Below, in pieces: positions 26,595 through 34,796 of a DNA stretch of 64,000 bases (the stretch's first letter is position 1; every line of letters starts with the position of its first letter). The notes beneath the pieces are model-generated. The model had not been told where the DNA came from. It saw only the letters and a program-made list of their open reading frames with translations, and did no database searches. This DNA is from Mycolicibacterium goodii (GTDB lineage: Bacteria; Actinomycetota; Actinomycetes; Mycobacteriales; Mycobacteriaceae), in the NCBI RefSeq assembly GCF_022370755.2, contig NZ_CP092364.2, positions 5,766,001 to 5,830,000 of the forward strand. Reading direction: 5' to 3'. Position numbers and translations under genes: made by a program.

Positions 26595-27551
26595 GTGCGC
26601 ATAGAAGCGACCTTGGCCCAGCTGCAGTGTGTGGTGGCAGTGTCCGATGCACGGAGTTTCAGCAAGGCGGCCCGATTACTGATGCTGGCGCAGTCTTCGT
26701 TGAGCAGAACGGTCGCGCAGGTCGAGCGAATGTACGGGGTGAAGCTGTTCGAGCGCACCACCCGAGCGCTCGAACTCACCGACGAGGGTGAGCAGTTCGT
26801 GCAGATGGCACAGCGGATTCTGCATACCTATCAGCAGGAGACTGAGGACTTCGAGGGTTACCTCGCGGGCACCAAAGGGGTTCTGCGGCTCGCTGCACTG
26901 CCCTCGTTAGCGGTGTCACTCCTGCCGCCCATGATCACCCGTTTCCGCGACCGATATCCCGACATCCTGGTCGAGGTGGAAGATGTACTCGCCGGGCAGA
27001 TCACTGACTACGTACGGAGCGGGGTGGTCGATCTGGCGGTCACTGCCGCCCCCACCCCGTCCTTGCAGGCGGTGATGACGAGTGCCGGCATCCGATTCGA
27101 GGCGATCGCGGTGGACCACTTCTATTGCGTTCTACCGCATGGACATCGGCTACTCGACCAGCCGACAATCGACTGGTCGGACCTGGCCGGAGAGGCGTTC
27201 ATCGCCTTCGAGGAGTCGAGTTCGGTCCGCGTGATCGTCGACGAGGTCCTGCTTGCCCATGGCGTGGTGCCCGCGCGCTTGGTGAGTGCGCGAAACGTCG
27301 CGTCCATCGCTGGAATGTGCGCGGCTGGACTCGGTGTTTCCGCGGCACCGGGCTTCGTCCTGCCACTGATGGCGATTCCGGGGGTGGTGACACGTCCGAT
27401 CGGGACGATGCCGGTGGCTCGACGGATCGGAGTGCTACGCAGCACCCGACGCTCACCTTCTCCGCCGGCCCGCCAATTCCTGGAGATCATCAACAGCGCC
27501 TCCGAAGTCATCGCGCTCCCGGATGGCGCGTACTGGACGAAGGCGGTTTGA
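26595..27551 (+). CDS. LysR family transcriptional regulator
   Basis: 318 residues from GTG 26595. The N-terminal winged helix is standard (FSKAARLLMLAQSSLSRTVA, QVERMYGVKLFERTTRALEL). The co-inducer domain follows with LAALPSLAVSLLPPMITRFR and HGHRLLDQPTIDWSDLAGEA. It is divergent from the CitMHS-type transporter gene, the usual arrangement for LysR activators that sense a substrate of the pathway they control. The stop is followed by about 137 bp without a gene. Confidence 0.93.
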   Translation: MRIEATLAQLQCVVAVSDARSFSKAARLLMLAQSSLSRTVAQVERMYGVKLFERTTRALELTDEGEQFVQMAQRILHTYQQETEDFEGYLAGTKGVLRLAALPSLAVSLLPPMITRFRDRYPDILVEVEDVLAGQITDYVRSGVVDLAVTAAPTPSLQAVMTSAGIRFEAIAVDHFYCVLPHGHRLLDQPTIDWSDLAGEAFIAFEESSSVRVIVDEVLLAHGVVPARLVSARNVASIAGMCAAGLGVSAAPGFVLPLMAIPGVVTRPIGTMPVARRIGVLRSTRRSPSPPARQFLEIINSASEVIALPDGAYWTKAV

Positions 27552-27688
27552 TCCGGCGGGCGCGGTGACTGCGCGAGGCCGAGGCGCGCCACCGGGGAAG
27601 ATGTGTAGTCCTTTGTCCCACAACAAAATCGCACCACCAGTACCTTTGGTGAAGCAGGTTCCCGGCGCACGACATGTGTCGACTCTGA

Positions 27689-28345
27689 TTATCTGGTGCC
27701 GTAGACCACCTGACATGTCGCCGGAACGGCATAGCCGTTACCTATCGGGGATCGGTACGGCTCCAGAAGTTGACGCACGGTCGACTGGTTGCGGGTCACG
27801 GTTCGTTGGTTGAGGTCGGCGAGCGCGCCGCTCCATATCGACCAGGCCAGTTCCCAGATGGCGTCGAAGTCCGGGCGGTGGACGGTCCAGTGAATCGTGT
27901 CGACGGCAACCTCGGCCGCGACGTGCGCGACGATGGCGCGGTGGGACAGCGCCAGCAAGGGATGGTCCTCACCTCGCGCCCAGACGGCGGGGGCGAAGCG
28001 CCCGCCGGGCTTGAGGACGCGGACCATCTCACGCGTGGTCGCCGCCGGGTCGCCCAACAGCAGCGCACTCATCCGGGACATCACGGCATCAGCGGTGCCG
28101 TCGGCAAGTGCAAGGTCATCCATCGACGCGGTGATGAACGTCGTTCTGTCAGCGACGTTCAGCTCATGAGCGTGTTGCAGGCTCCCCACACCGCAGCCCA
28201 GGTCGACGACGCTCGGCTGCAACCCCACATCGTCTCCGAGGGCTGACAATCGCGCCGGTGCACGCATCGAGTAACAGCAGGCACCACTCGCACTCTTCGA
28301 CGGTTTCCAATCCAGGCTGATCGCTGTCGTACTCTGTTGCAGCAA
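27689..28345 (-). CDS. Degenerate class I SAM methyltransferase
   Basis: 218 residues. Motif I is clear (VVDLGCGVGS at about 46-55) and the later blocks are also methyltransferase-like (ASMDDLALADGTADAVMSRM, VRVLKPGGRFAPAVWARGED). However, motif I runs directly into HELNVADRTTFITAS; the roughly 25 residues that normally hold motif II (the acidic ribose-binding end of strand 2) are missing. The N-terminus is short and atypical. It looks like an internally deleted remnant at the edge of the mobile region, although the frame stays open. Activity is doubtful. Confidence 0.55.
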   Translation of the reverse strand: MLQQSTTAISLDWKPSKSASGACCYSMRAPARLSALGDDVGLQPSVVDLGCGVGSLQHAHELNVADRTTFITASMDDLALADGTADAVMSRMSALLLGDPAATTREMVRVLKPGGRFAPAVWARGEDHPLLALSHRAIVAHVAAEVAVDTIHWTVHRPDFDAIWELAWSIWSGALADLNQRTVTRNQSTVRQLLEPYRSPIGNGYAVPATCQVVYGTR

Positions 28346-28401
28346 TTCCCGATTGAATGGCGACGCTCGTGTTGACGTTCGGCCGGCGAGCTCAACCCAC
28401 C

Positions 28402-28458
28402 AACCACAGAGGCCGCGAACTCTGCTGAGTCCGCGGCCTCTGGCTGCTGTGTGTGGTT
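28402..28458. terminator. Nested hairpin at left border of mobile region
   Basis: The perfect 11-bp stem CAGAGGCCGCG (28407-28417) / CGCGGCCTCTG (28432-28442) has a further ACTC/GAGT pairing inside. It is enclosed by AACCACA (28402-28408) and TGTGGTT (28452-28458). It may be a bidirectional terminator or an element end. Confidence 0.5.
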
Positions 28459-28715
28459 CATTTAGGCTGGTCAGACCAGGTTATCAGTCGGGTCGTCCAG
28501 AGAGTTTCCCGGAATTCTCCAGAGAGTTTTCGACCTGATCGTGCTGGTCCTAGTGCCCGTGTGGGAGGCCGCTCAGGAGCCGGTGAGGGCCTGGCGGTCC
28601 TGCGCTCTGCACTGCTCGGGGTCGCTCACGGATGGGGCGCCGAGGGACGTGTGGCGCGATTTACCTGTGATGGGGATTTTCTGCCAGAGAGTTTCGTCGG
28701 GTGCGCACAGCACGA

Positions 28716-28746
28716 AGCGGGCCGACGCACTTGGCGTCGGCCCGCT
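28716..28746 (-). terminator. Terminator hairpin after the DDE transposase
   Basis: A perfect 13-bp stem AGCGGGCCGACGC (28716-28728) / GCGTCGGCCCGCT (28734-28746) with a 5-base loop lies 18 bp beyond the transposase stop on the minus strand. There is no U-tract, which is common for mycobacterial terminators. Confidence 0.65.
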
Positions 28747-28764
28747 CGCGTGAAGACAGTTCCC

Positions 28765-30546
28765 TTAGGTTCGCGGTGGTGTTCGGGTGGGTTCGTATCC
28801 CAGGCTCTTGCGCAGTTGTCTCATCCGGATGTCGATCGATTCTTCGCGCAGCTTGGGGGCTGAGTAGTGCTGCTGGATGTTGTGGTTGGTCGCCGCGATG
28901 GCCAGCGCGAGCAGGATCTTGACCATGGGTTCGCGCCTGGGTCCGGATTTCATCTGGACGAGGTTGGTGATATGTGGCGACTTCAGCAGCGAGAAACGCT
29001 GCTCGGTCGCGCTGCGGGCGGCCTCGAAATACAGCGCGTGTTCCCAGCTGGTGACGACCGGTCCTCCCCATGTTGCCTTTTGAAGTTGCGGCTGGGTGAG
29101 GGTGACGCGCAGTGTGGATTGCCGACAGCAGGTCCGCTCGTCGGCTTGCCAGGTCGGGGTTGCCAGCGGGACGCCGAAGGCGGCGCTTTGCATCGATGCG
29201 GGTTTGAGTGGGTATCGGACGCGCATTTGGACGGCAGGGCAGACCAGCTCTGCTTTGACGTTCATTTCGGGTTCGTCGCCCAGGCGTGGGCGGCCGGGTC
29301 GGCCGTTGACGATCGGTCGTGAGTTGGTGCCCATGAGGAACGGCAGCACTGCGGCGAGCTTGCGGTCGTGTTCGGCCCAGCGGCCGCTCGTGAGCAGCTC
29401 TCGTGTCTTGGGGACCGTGTGACCGCGGAGGAGCTGCTCAACGGCAGGGCAGTAGAACGAGCCCGCGAACTGGATCGGTCCGGGTGGCGCGGTCGCCGAT
29501 GACCCGGGCGGGTTGGTCGAGGCTTCGGTCAGGGTCCAGTGCTTCGGGTATCGCACGACGGGGCTGTAACCGTGCTTGATCAGGAACGGCACCCATTCGC
29601 GTTTGGGGTTGTAGCCCATGTCGACGGTCACGCGGGGGTAGGTATCTTTGCCTGTCGCTCGGGTGTCCAGGCCGTTGGCTTTCATGTGCTCGATACAGGT
29701 GCCAAGAGCTTCGGGGCTGCCCGAGGTGGGAGCGTGAATGTCCATCCCGACGATGACCGGCGCGACTGAGTGCAGTTTGTGTGGTGGTCCGACGCGCACC
29801 GCAACGGTGACACCGACCCCGAATCCCCGTTTGCCGGTGCCTTTGGCGTCTTCACTGAACGGACCTTTGGCGTTGTCGTCGCGGGCGTAGTAGGCCCCGA
29901 AGTAGCAGGCGCCACGTTTGAGGTGGTCTTTGGCTCCGAGCCCGCTGGACGGTCCGGCGAGGTCGAAGATCGTTTCGTCGGCGACGATGTCGCCGCAGGC
30001 TCCTTCGGGTTGAAGGTCGCGGATCGATCCGGCCACGATTTTGTTCATCACGATGCGCAATCGCTCAGCGGCCTGGGCGTAGTCCTGCTGTTGCTGTGGG
30101 GTGCGGCTACTGACGATGGCGCGGTGGGCGGCATTGGAGATCCGTCGGGCGGGCTGGTCGGGTTGTGAGTCCAGGGGGCTCAGTCTGCGGGTCAGCCACC
30201 GCTCGAACCGGTGATACTCGCGGTCCTGATCCTTGCGAGTCCCGAACAGCCGCGAGAGATCCTGGCCCGCCATCCCGACTTCGGCGAGTTGACGCGCGGA
30301 TAGGTCTGCGAGGGTGTTGAGGATCGCTTTGTAGCTCGGCGTCCTGCCCAGGATGATCAGGCTCAGCGCGCAGATCAACACGGCCTCGATCGTGTAGTTG
30401 ACCCCTCGTTGGGTGTGCGGCCTGTCGCTGCCGGGCGCTTGGTAGCTGTCGATGAGTCGGGCGGCCCCGGATCGTTGGATGATGATCTTGGCTTGGCGGA
30501 ACATGTTGTCCGACAGCCGGTATGAGGGCTGGAAGTCGGCGATCAT
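28765..30546 (-). CDS. DDE-type transposase
   Basis: 593 residues from ATG 30546, which overlaps the recombinase-like stop as ATGA; an in-frame extension upstream is antisense noise. A plausible DDE triad is D190 (GDIVADETIFDLA), D309 (RVTVDMGYNPK) and E515 (RSATEQRFSLLK), with the EQRFSLLK helix typical of IS4/IS1182-like enzymes. The region before the first Asp is helical and could bind DNA. A Cys pair at 473-474 and further basic segments suggest a possible metal site. I do not recognise a named IS family. A terminator hairpin follows the stop. Confidence 0.72.
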   Translation of the reverse strand: MIADFQPSYRLSDNMFRQAKIIIQRSGAARLIDSYQAPGSDRPHTQRGVNYTIEAVLICALSLIILGRTPSYKAILNTLADLSARQLAEVGMAGQDLSRLFGTRKDQDREYHRFERWLTRRLSPLDSQPDQPARRISNAAHRAIVSSRTPQQQQDYAQAAERLRIVMNKIVAGSIRDLQPEGACGDIVADETIFDLAGPSSGLGAKDHLKRGACYFGAYYARDDNAKGPFSEDAKGTGKRGFGVGVTVAVRVGPPHKLHSVAPVIVGMDIHAPTSGSPEALGTCIEHMKANGLDTRATGKDTYPRVTVDMGYNPKREWVPFLIKHGYSPVVRYPKHWTLTEASTNPPGSSATAPPGPIQFAGSFYCPAVEQLLRGHTVPKTRELLTSGRWAEHDRKLAAVLPFLMGTNSRPIVNGRPGRPRLGDEPEMNVKAELVCPAVQMRVRYPLKPASMQSAAFGVPLATPTWQADERTCCRQSTLRVTLTQPQLQKATWGGPVVTSWEHALYFEAARSATEQRFSLLKSPHITNLVQMKSGPRREPMVKILLALAIAATNHNIQQHYSAPKLREESIDIRMRQLRKSLGYEPTRTPPRT

Positions 30547-31604
30547 AGGGTGTTCTCCTTGGTCAGGGCGATGGCGTGTTGCAGGGCGAAAGTGGGTAGG
30601 TGGTCTCGTTGGTCGGACAGGATTTGTGCGGTCTGGACGTCGGCGAGCTGAAGCATCAATGCCGCCGGTACCCGGGTGGCCATCTCGATCAGCCACCGAT
30701 TGCGTAGGGCGCTGGCATCGAATCCGCGGTAGCCGCGGTTACGGAGGTGTTCGGCGACTCGGTTGGTGGCGTTGCGTTCGACTTCACCGTTGGCGTTTCG
30801 CAACAAGAACCCTGATTTTCTGGTGCTTGCCAGTGCCAGCAGTCGCTGACTGATCTCGACGTCGGCGACCGGTACCTGCCGGTGTCCTCCGGCGTTGTTC
30901 GGCAGGCTCACGATCGCCACGGGCTCGCCGTCCCAGCTGGCTTGGGAGATCGAGTGCCCGGTGAGGGCTTTGAAGTCGCCGGCCCGCGCCCCGGCGCCCA
31001 GGCAGCAATCCAGGACCACGAACAGCCGCTGTGACAGCGAGGTGGGCAGCGTTGGGGCCAGTGCGTAGAGCTCATCGATCAGCTTCGGGCTTGCTGCCGG
31101 CGTGCGAGGGACGTGTGGTTGGGCCAGCGCCTGCCGTTGCGGGTATTCGCGCGGGTGAACGAGTCGGCCCACGGCATACAGCTGGCCGCGGATCGTGCGC
31201 ATGCTTCGTGCCGGCCGATAGGTCTGTAGGTAGTTCAGGTAGGTGTCGACGTTGGCGCGCCGAAACGACGCCTTGAAGTTGAAGGCGTCCATTCGGTCGG
31301 CATCGATGGCGAGGAACCGGGCCACGGTCCGGACTGCATCCCGATCGGTGTAGCTCGTAGCCTCGTCGGTGAGACACCACAGTCGCTTGCCCGTCTCGAT
31401 CGACGGCGCGACGTACGCCTTCTTCACACCGCGCAATACATCGATGCTGTCGAGACGGGCGTACCGCTGCGGGTCGATAGCCGGGTCGAACGCCGGCAGT
31501 ACCAGGCGGGCACCCTTGGCGGCTGGTTCGACGTGCACAGCTGGTGTGTGCGGATCTGGTTCGTCTGGCGATGCCGCCGCCATGGCAGGATGGCGCGCCA
31601 TCAA
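30543..31604 (-). CDS. Tyrosine-recombinase-like protein, catalytic residues apparently lost
   Basis: 353 residues. The fold pattern is that of phage integrases: an N-terminal helical SAM-like part (about 85-160) and a C-terminal part with a box-I-like segment (LDCCLGAGARAGDFKALTG, R207) and a box-II-like segment (GFDASALRNRWLIEMATR, R301). The histidine expected two residues before the box-II Leu-Arg is Ser, and the expected nucleophile Tyr after LADVQTAQI is Leu. It is therefore probably inactive as a strand-cleaving enzyme and may serve as the DNA-binding partner of the coupled transposase (inference). Weak similarity was judged by eye only. Confidence 0.5.
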   Translation of the reverse strand: MMARHPAMAAASPDEPDPHTPAVHVEPAAKGARLVLPAFDPAIDPQRYARLDSIDVLRGVKKAYVAPSIETGKRLWCLTDEATSYTDRDAVRTVARFLAIDADRMDAFNFKASFRRANVDTYLNYLQTYRPARSMRTIRGQLYAVGRLVHPREYPQRQALAQPHVPRTPAASPKLIDELYALAPTLPTSLSQRLFVVLDCCLGAGARAGDFKALTGHSISQASWDGEPVAIVSLPNNAGGHRQVPVADVEISQRLLALASTRKSGFLLRNANGEVERNATNRVAEHLRNRGYRGFDASALRNRWLIEMATRVPAALMLQLADVQTAQILSDQRDHLPTFALQHAIALTKENTL

Positions 31605-31896
31605 CGACTCCCCCGCGACACACCGGGCATGTTGTTGACATGGTTGAGCAAACAGAGTGCAATGAGCACAGTTCCTCCTCGAGGGAACATCTGAATACAG
31701 AAGTTGCGGCTCAGCGCCGCGCGAGACAGGCCGGGATCCGACCCCCGGCCTTGTCTGCGTTTACGGTCTTGGCGGCCCTCCGCTGGAGGGCGTTCACTGT
31801 TGTCGCGTTCTGGTCTGTCTCCCTTCGCCCGCGTGTCTTGTTAGTGGACGTGGCCGGTTGATTTCCCGAAGGTGGCGTCCCGAAAGTTAGTTGTTT

Positions 31897-32076
31897 TCAG
31901 GCTTTCTCGTTCGGCTCCGTTGTGTTTGCCAGTCCGGCGTCGATCAGACGGTTGCCCGCTTCAGAGACCGATACGTTCCACTCCTCGGCGCGTTGATACA
32001 GCGCCTCCGCTGTCGCCGGGAACAGCCGCAGCTCCACACGAGTGCGCTGCAGGCGTGGCGCCTGGCGCGGCGTCAC
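31897..32076 (-). CDS. Small ribbon-helix-helix protein
   Basis: 59 residues from GTG 32076; the frame stays open upstream to a TTG at 32178, so a 93-residue form is possible. The core RTRVELRLFPATAEALYQRA followed by EEWNVSVSEAGNRLIDAGLA is a textbook ribbon-helix-helix (strand, helix, SVSE turn, helix). Such proteins are DNA-binding antitoxins or repressors. It lies upstream of the recombinase-like gene on the same strand, 292 bp away, and a perfect 22-bp palindrome 86 bp upstream of its start may be its operator. A C-terminal toxin partner was not found. Confidence 0.6.
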   Translation of the reverse strand: MTPRQAPRLQRTRVELRLFPATAEALYQRAEEWNVSVSEAGNRLIDAGLANTTEPNEKA

Positions 32077-32161
32077 GGGAAATTCCCACCGATGTACCGG
32101 TTCATATCCGGGAAAATAACGGCCGATTACAGCAAACACAGTTAAGGCCGTGTTAGGCGTG

Positions 32162-32183
32162 TCGGGTTGCCTTGGCAACCCGA
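32162..32183. promoter_or_regulatory. Perfect 22-bp palindrome upstream of RHH gene
   Basis: TCGGGTTGCC-TT-GGCAACCCGA, a 10-bp inverted repeat with a 2-bp spacer. It could be the operator for the ribbon-helix-helix protein or a recombination site near the right end of the element. Confidence 0.55.
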
Positions 32184-32304
32184 ATGTTTACCGCTGGCGG
32201 AAACTCTCACCGACGGGTAGGCCACGTCTCGCTCTTGGGGCCGGCGAGTCCAGCGCACGACAATGTTCGGAAATGCAACACCGGCCACCCGCCAGCGACA
32301 CAAG

Positions 32305-32322
32305 ATGTGAGAGGGATCACAT
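32305..32322. promoter_or_regulatory. CRP-type site
   Basis: ATGTGA-GAGGGA-TCACAT exactly matches the CRP/Crp consensus TGTGA-N6-TCACA with perfect 6-bp arms. Mycobacterial CRP (Rv3676 type) recognises this consensus. The nearest downstream gene on the plus strand begins at 32641, beyond a strong hairpin. Confidence 0.6.
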
Positions 32323-32419
32323 CAACGGGGTGCTGGGTGGGGCGCGGCGGCTGTCGCCTGTTGCGTCAATTCGACATGCCGGACTGGGTCGCGGCTGGGC
32401 GGGCGGCACGGCTACTGTG

Positions 32420-32456
32420 GACCCCGTCCTGCTCGCGGGGCGAGCAGGACGGGGTC
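32420..32456. terminator. 17-bp perfect hairpin without an obvious gene
   Basis: GACCCCGTCCTGCTCGC (32420-32436), loop GGG, and its exact complement 32440-32456. It is strong enough to act as an intrinsic terminator in either direction, yet no protein gene ends here. It lies about 100 bp downstream of the CRP-type site. Confidence 0.6.
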
Positions 32457-32640
32457 AACGTCGGGGTTTAGATCGACGGATCACATGCTGATGCTGTTGC
32501 GCACCAACGGTTCTTGTCCGTTTCGATCACTTCCGGGTAACTGGTCATCGTTGCTGGGGGCATTGCGGATCTATGCCTTTTCGGATGCTGCAACGGGTTG
32601 GTCGCACCACGAATGGCCAGCGCCGAAGGACTTGTCCGCC

Positions 32641-33066
32641 ATGCATGCGACAGTGCCGGTCATGACCAACAGCCGCGAGGAGTCCGATCGCGTCGGGGTT
32701 GATGAGCTGCTGCCGGGTATGACCGGGGTCTGGCTCGTCGTGTCCCAGGGCAGTCGTCACGAGTGGGATCTGGACGCGATGACCTACATGCGTATCGCCG
32801 GCCAGGATAGTGAGTCTGGACGGTTCGCGTTGGACGGTCAGCGCATGCCGATTACCCGCGTGGGACGGTGGCCGCGAGTCGGTTCCACGTCGTTGGTGTT
32901 CTACGACGACCCCGCGAGGCCGCTCGAGTACGAGCAGTTCCGGCAGTCGTCGCGGGTCGAATCCATCACCCGGATCACGCCGACTGCGGCGGCCGGCCGG
33001 CCCGATGATTCGACCGGCTATCTGCTCCTCGATGCCCTGGCCGATGAGGACCCCGTCGACAGCTGA
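32641..33066 (+). CDS. Hypothetical protein
   Basis: 141 residues from ATG 32641, chosen because a GAAGGA ribosome site lies upstream (ATG 32662 is the alternative; the frame is open back to 32485). It has no membrane helix or signal peptide. Mixed alpha/beta content includes repeated Arg/Trp-rich strands (MTYMRIAGQDSESGRFALDG, RMPITRVGRWPRVGS). I do not recognise a family. It ends 15 bp before a convergent zinc-ribbon gene and is the first plus-strand gene right of the mobile element. Confidence 0.45.
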   Translation: MHATVPVMTNSREESDRVGVDELLPGMTGVWLVVSQGSRHEWDLDAMTYMRIAGQDSESGRFALDGQRMPITRVGRWPRVGSTSLVFYDDPARPLEYEQFRQSSRVESITRITPTAAAGRPDDSTGYLLLDALADEDPVDS

Positions 33067-33081
33067 GCCCGTGGCCCGTCG

Positions 33082-33672
33082 CTAGTCCGGTGTGTAGCCG
33101 AGCGTTCCGGCGCAGGTGGAGCAGAGGGTTTTGACGCGGATGCGGTGGCTGCGGTGCAGTATGCCGGGCGCTCCGCAGCGTTCGCAGATGAGGGCGGAGG
33201 CGCGTTCTGCGTCGTCGGTGACGGCGTCCATGGCATCGAGCAACTCGGGATCGGGATCGTCGCCGCTTCCCTGACAGTAGTAACGCAGGGTGCCGAACTT
33301 CTCCTTGATCTGATGCACTCGATAGTCGGGATCAAGCCGGGCCAGCTCGGCGTCGGTGGCGATCACGAGGGGATACCAGCCGGCGCCGACGCTTAACCAG
33401 CGCCCCCACCCGTCCGGGATGCGCCGCAGGATGGTCTCGATCGCAACTTTGTGTTCTCCGGCGTCGGGTGGAATGCGCAGCGCATTGCGATGCTCGCGTG
33501 GGTCGATATCCATAGCCGTGAGGCGGCCGGTCACGTCGACGTCCTCGGGTGTGGCGGTGCCGTTGTTGAGCGCCTCGCTCATGGCGGTGATGTCGGATTC
33601 GACGGCTGCCAAGCGGATCTTCTCCGCCGCGGTCAGATCCGGGATGCCGTCGCTGTCGCCGCCGGTGGTCAC
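33082..33672 (-). CDS. Hypothetical zinc-ribbon protein
   Basis: 196 residues. The middle contains GWGRWLSVGAGWYPLVIATD and VHQIKEKFGTLRYYCQGSGD, a block seen in many small phage- and plasmid-associated proteins. The C-terminus has two Cys pairs (CERCGAPG and CSTCAG) that should bind zinc. The ATG overlaps the stop of the AAA ATPase gene (ATGA), so the two are translated together. The function is unknown. Confidence 0.6.
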   Translation of the reverse strand: MTTGGDSDGIPDLTAAEKIRLAAVESDITAMSEALNNGTATPEDVDVTGRLTAMDIDPREHRNALRIPPDAGEHKVAIETILRRIPDGWGRWLSVGAGWYPLVIATDAELARLDPDYRVHQIKEKFGTLRYYCQGSGDDPDPELLDAMDAVTDDAERASALICERCGAPGILHRSHRIRVKTLCSTCAGTLGYTPD

Positions 33673-34796
33673 AGGTACATCCCCTCGGTGGGGGTGGCGC
33701 GGTAGCGACCGCTGCCCACCTCGGCCAGCAGCGCCGCAGTGGTGAGGAGACCGGTGTCGTCGGCGGCCAGGACGGCGCGGCGCACGATCTCGCGCAGGTC
33801 GCTGCCGCTGGTGTGCTCCGGGAGAGCGGCGGCCACCGCGTCGGTGTCGACGCGTGCCGCGCCGGGCAGGCCCGTCAGGAGGGCGGCCAGGATGCGGGCG
33901 GCATCAGCGCGGGTGGGGTAGCCGATGTCGACGATGGCGTCGAAGCGGCCAGTGCGGATCGCGGCCCTGTCCAAGGTGTCCGGATCGTTGGTCGAGGCCA
34001 AGGTGAGGATGCGGGCGTCGGCGGCGATGTCCATGGCCTGCAACAGTTCCGAGAGCCCGCCACCGCCGGTGCTGCGGTCGCGGCACCACAGGTCGACGTC
34101 TTCGAGGATCAGCAGGATCGGCCCGCCAAGACGCTGCGCTTCCTGGACGACGGCACTCAGGAGGTGTTCACCGGCTCTGGCATCGACGTAGATCACGGTG
34201 AACTCGCCGACGACGTCGGCGGCGACTACCGCTGACACGGCGGATTTGCCGGTGCCCGGTGGCCCGCATAGCAACACGCCGCGGCGGGCGCCCAGGCCGT
34301 GGGTGTTGAGCAGGTCGTGGCGGTCGCGTACGGCGGTCAGGCCGAGGTCGATCTCGCGCCACACCTGCTCATCGACGATGACGGTGTCGCGGGTCGCGGT
34401 GGTGGGCAGGGCAATAACCGTCAGGTGCAGGCCGTGGCTGAAGCTGGCGCGCAAGGCTCGTCCGCGGTAGGGGTTGAGCTCGTTGGCGCGCTCAGCCAAC
34501 CGATCCAGCACCGCACGAACGGCGTCCTGGTGATCAGGGGTGACGAACGCGCTGACCTCCGGGAAGCGCATCGACGTCTGTCGTGTCTCGATACCGATCA
34601 CACACCCGGTGTCGGGGAGCAGGGCGCCGGCGGGGAAGTGCGCGCGCAGGCATTGCGGGTGGCGGTAGGTACGGTCGCCGATCTCGGTCTGGGTCCACTT
34701 CGGGGGCTGCGCCCGCTCGCCGGGTCCGATCTGGACCACCTCGGAGTGCGCGGTGATCCATTCGGCCAGCGCGACCGCGGTGGTCAGCCGCGACAC
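33669..34796 (-). CDS. AAA family ATPase
   Basis: 375 residues. A classic AAA module lies in the second half: Walker A GPPGTGKS 178-185, Walker B LILEDVD to 235, sensor-1 region LTLASTNDPDTLDRAAIRTG, and an arginine-finger-like RTGRFD. The N-terminal about 165 residues are of unknown fold and could select the substrate. The organisation resembles stand-alone remodelling ATPases rather than a transposition or clamp-loader protein. It starts inside the 3' end of the preceding gene (13-bp overlap) and is coupled to the zinc-ribbon gene downstream. Confidence 0.8.
   Translation of the reverse strand: MSRLTTAVALAEWITAHSEVVQIGPGERAQPPKWTQTEIGDRTYRHPQCLRAHFPAGALLPDTGCVIGIETRQTSMRFPEVSAFVTPDHQDAVRAVLDRLAERANELNPYRGRALRASFSHGLHLTVIALPTTATRDTVIVDEQVWREIDLGLTAVRDRHDLLNTHGLGARRGVLLCGPPGTGKSAVSAVVAADVVGEFTVIYVDARAGEHLLSAVVQEAQRLGGPILLILEDVDLWCRDRSTGGGGLSELLQAMDIAADARILTLASTNDPDTLDRAAIRTGRFDAIVDIGYPTRADAARILAALLTGLPGAARVDTDAVAAALPEHTSGSDLREIVRRAVLAADDTGLLTTAALLAEVGSGRYRATPTEGMYL

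Larger units (their letters stand above)
28346..28764. other. Left border of mobile region: nested hairpins and repeats
   Basis: No gene was seen in this 419-bp gap. It contains a hairpin (28402-28458), the perfect palindrome CTGGTC-A-GACCAG at 28467-28479, three direct copies of CCAGAGAGTTT (28497-28507, 28519-28529, 28684-28694), and the transposase terminator (28716-28746). An inverted copy of the core, GGAAACTCTC, occurs near 32199-32208 on the far side of the transposase gene set, so these may be recombination or transposase binding sites. Confidence 0.45.
28480..32210 (-). mobile_element. Putative transposon: DDE transposase, tyrosine-recombinase-like protein, RHH protein (borders approximate)
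   Basis: Three minus-strand genes (RHH 31897-32076, recombinase-like 30543-31604, DDE transposase 28765-30546) are bracketed by copies of GAGAGTTTCC. The left copies begin at 28499 and 28686 and the inverted right copy is at about 32199-32208. The two large genes are coupled by an ATGA overlap. No clean target duplication was found, so the borders are estimates. It differs from standard IS elements in pairing a DDE enzyme with a recombinase-fold partner. Confidence 0.5.
32077..32640. other. Intergenic region right of the mobile element
   Basis: 564 bp without a convincing protein gene. It contains the palindrome at 32162, the inverted copy GGAAACTCTC at 32199-32208, the CRP-type site at 32305 and the 17-bp hairpin at 32420. 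The open frames here lack start signals and mycobacterial codon pattern. Confidence 0.5.

Noticed and set aside
31605..31896. Search for a toxin gene paired with the RHH protein
   Set aside because: The 292-bp gap has no open frame with start signal or toxin-like motif.
32172..32471. 99-codon plus-strand frame between RHH gene and hypothetical gene
   Set aside because: It has no ribosome site and poor codon pattern, and it runs through the palindrome, the CRP-type site and the hairpin.
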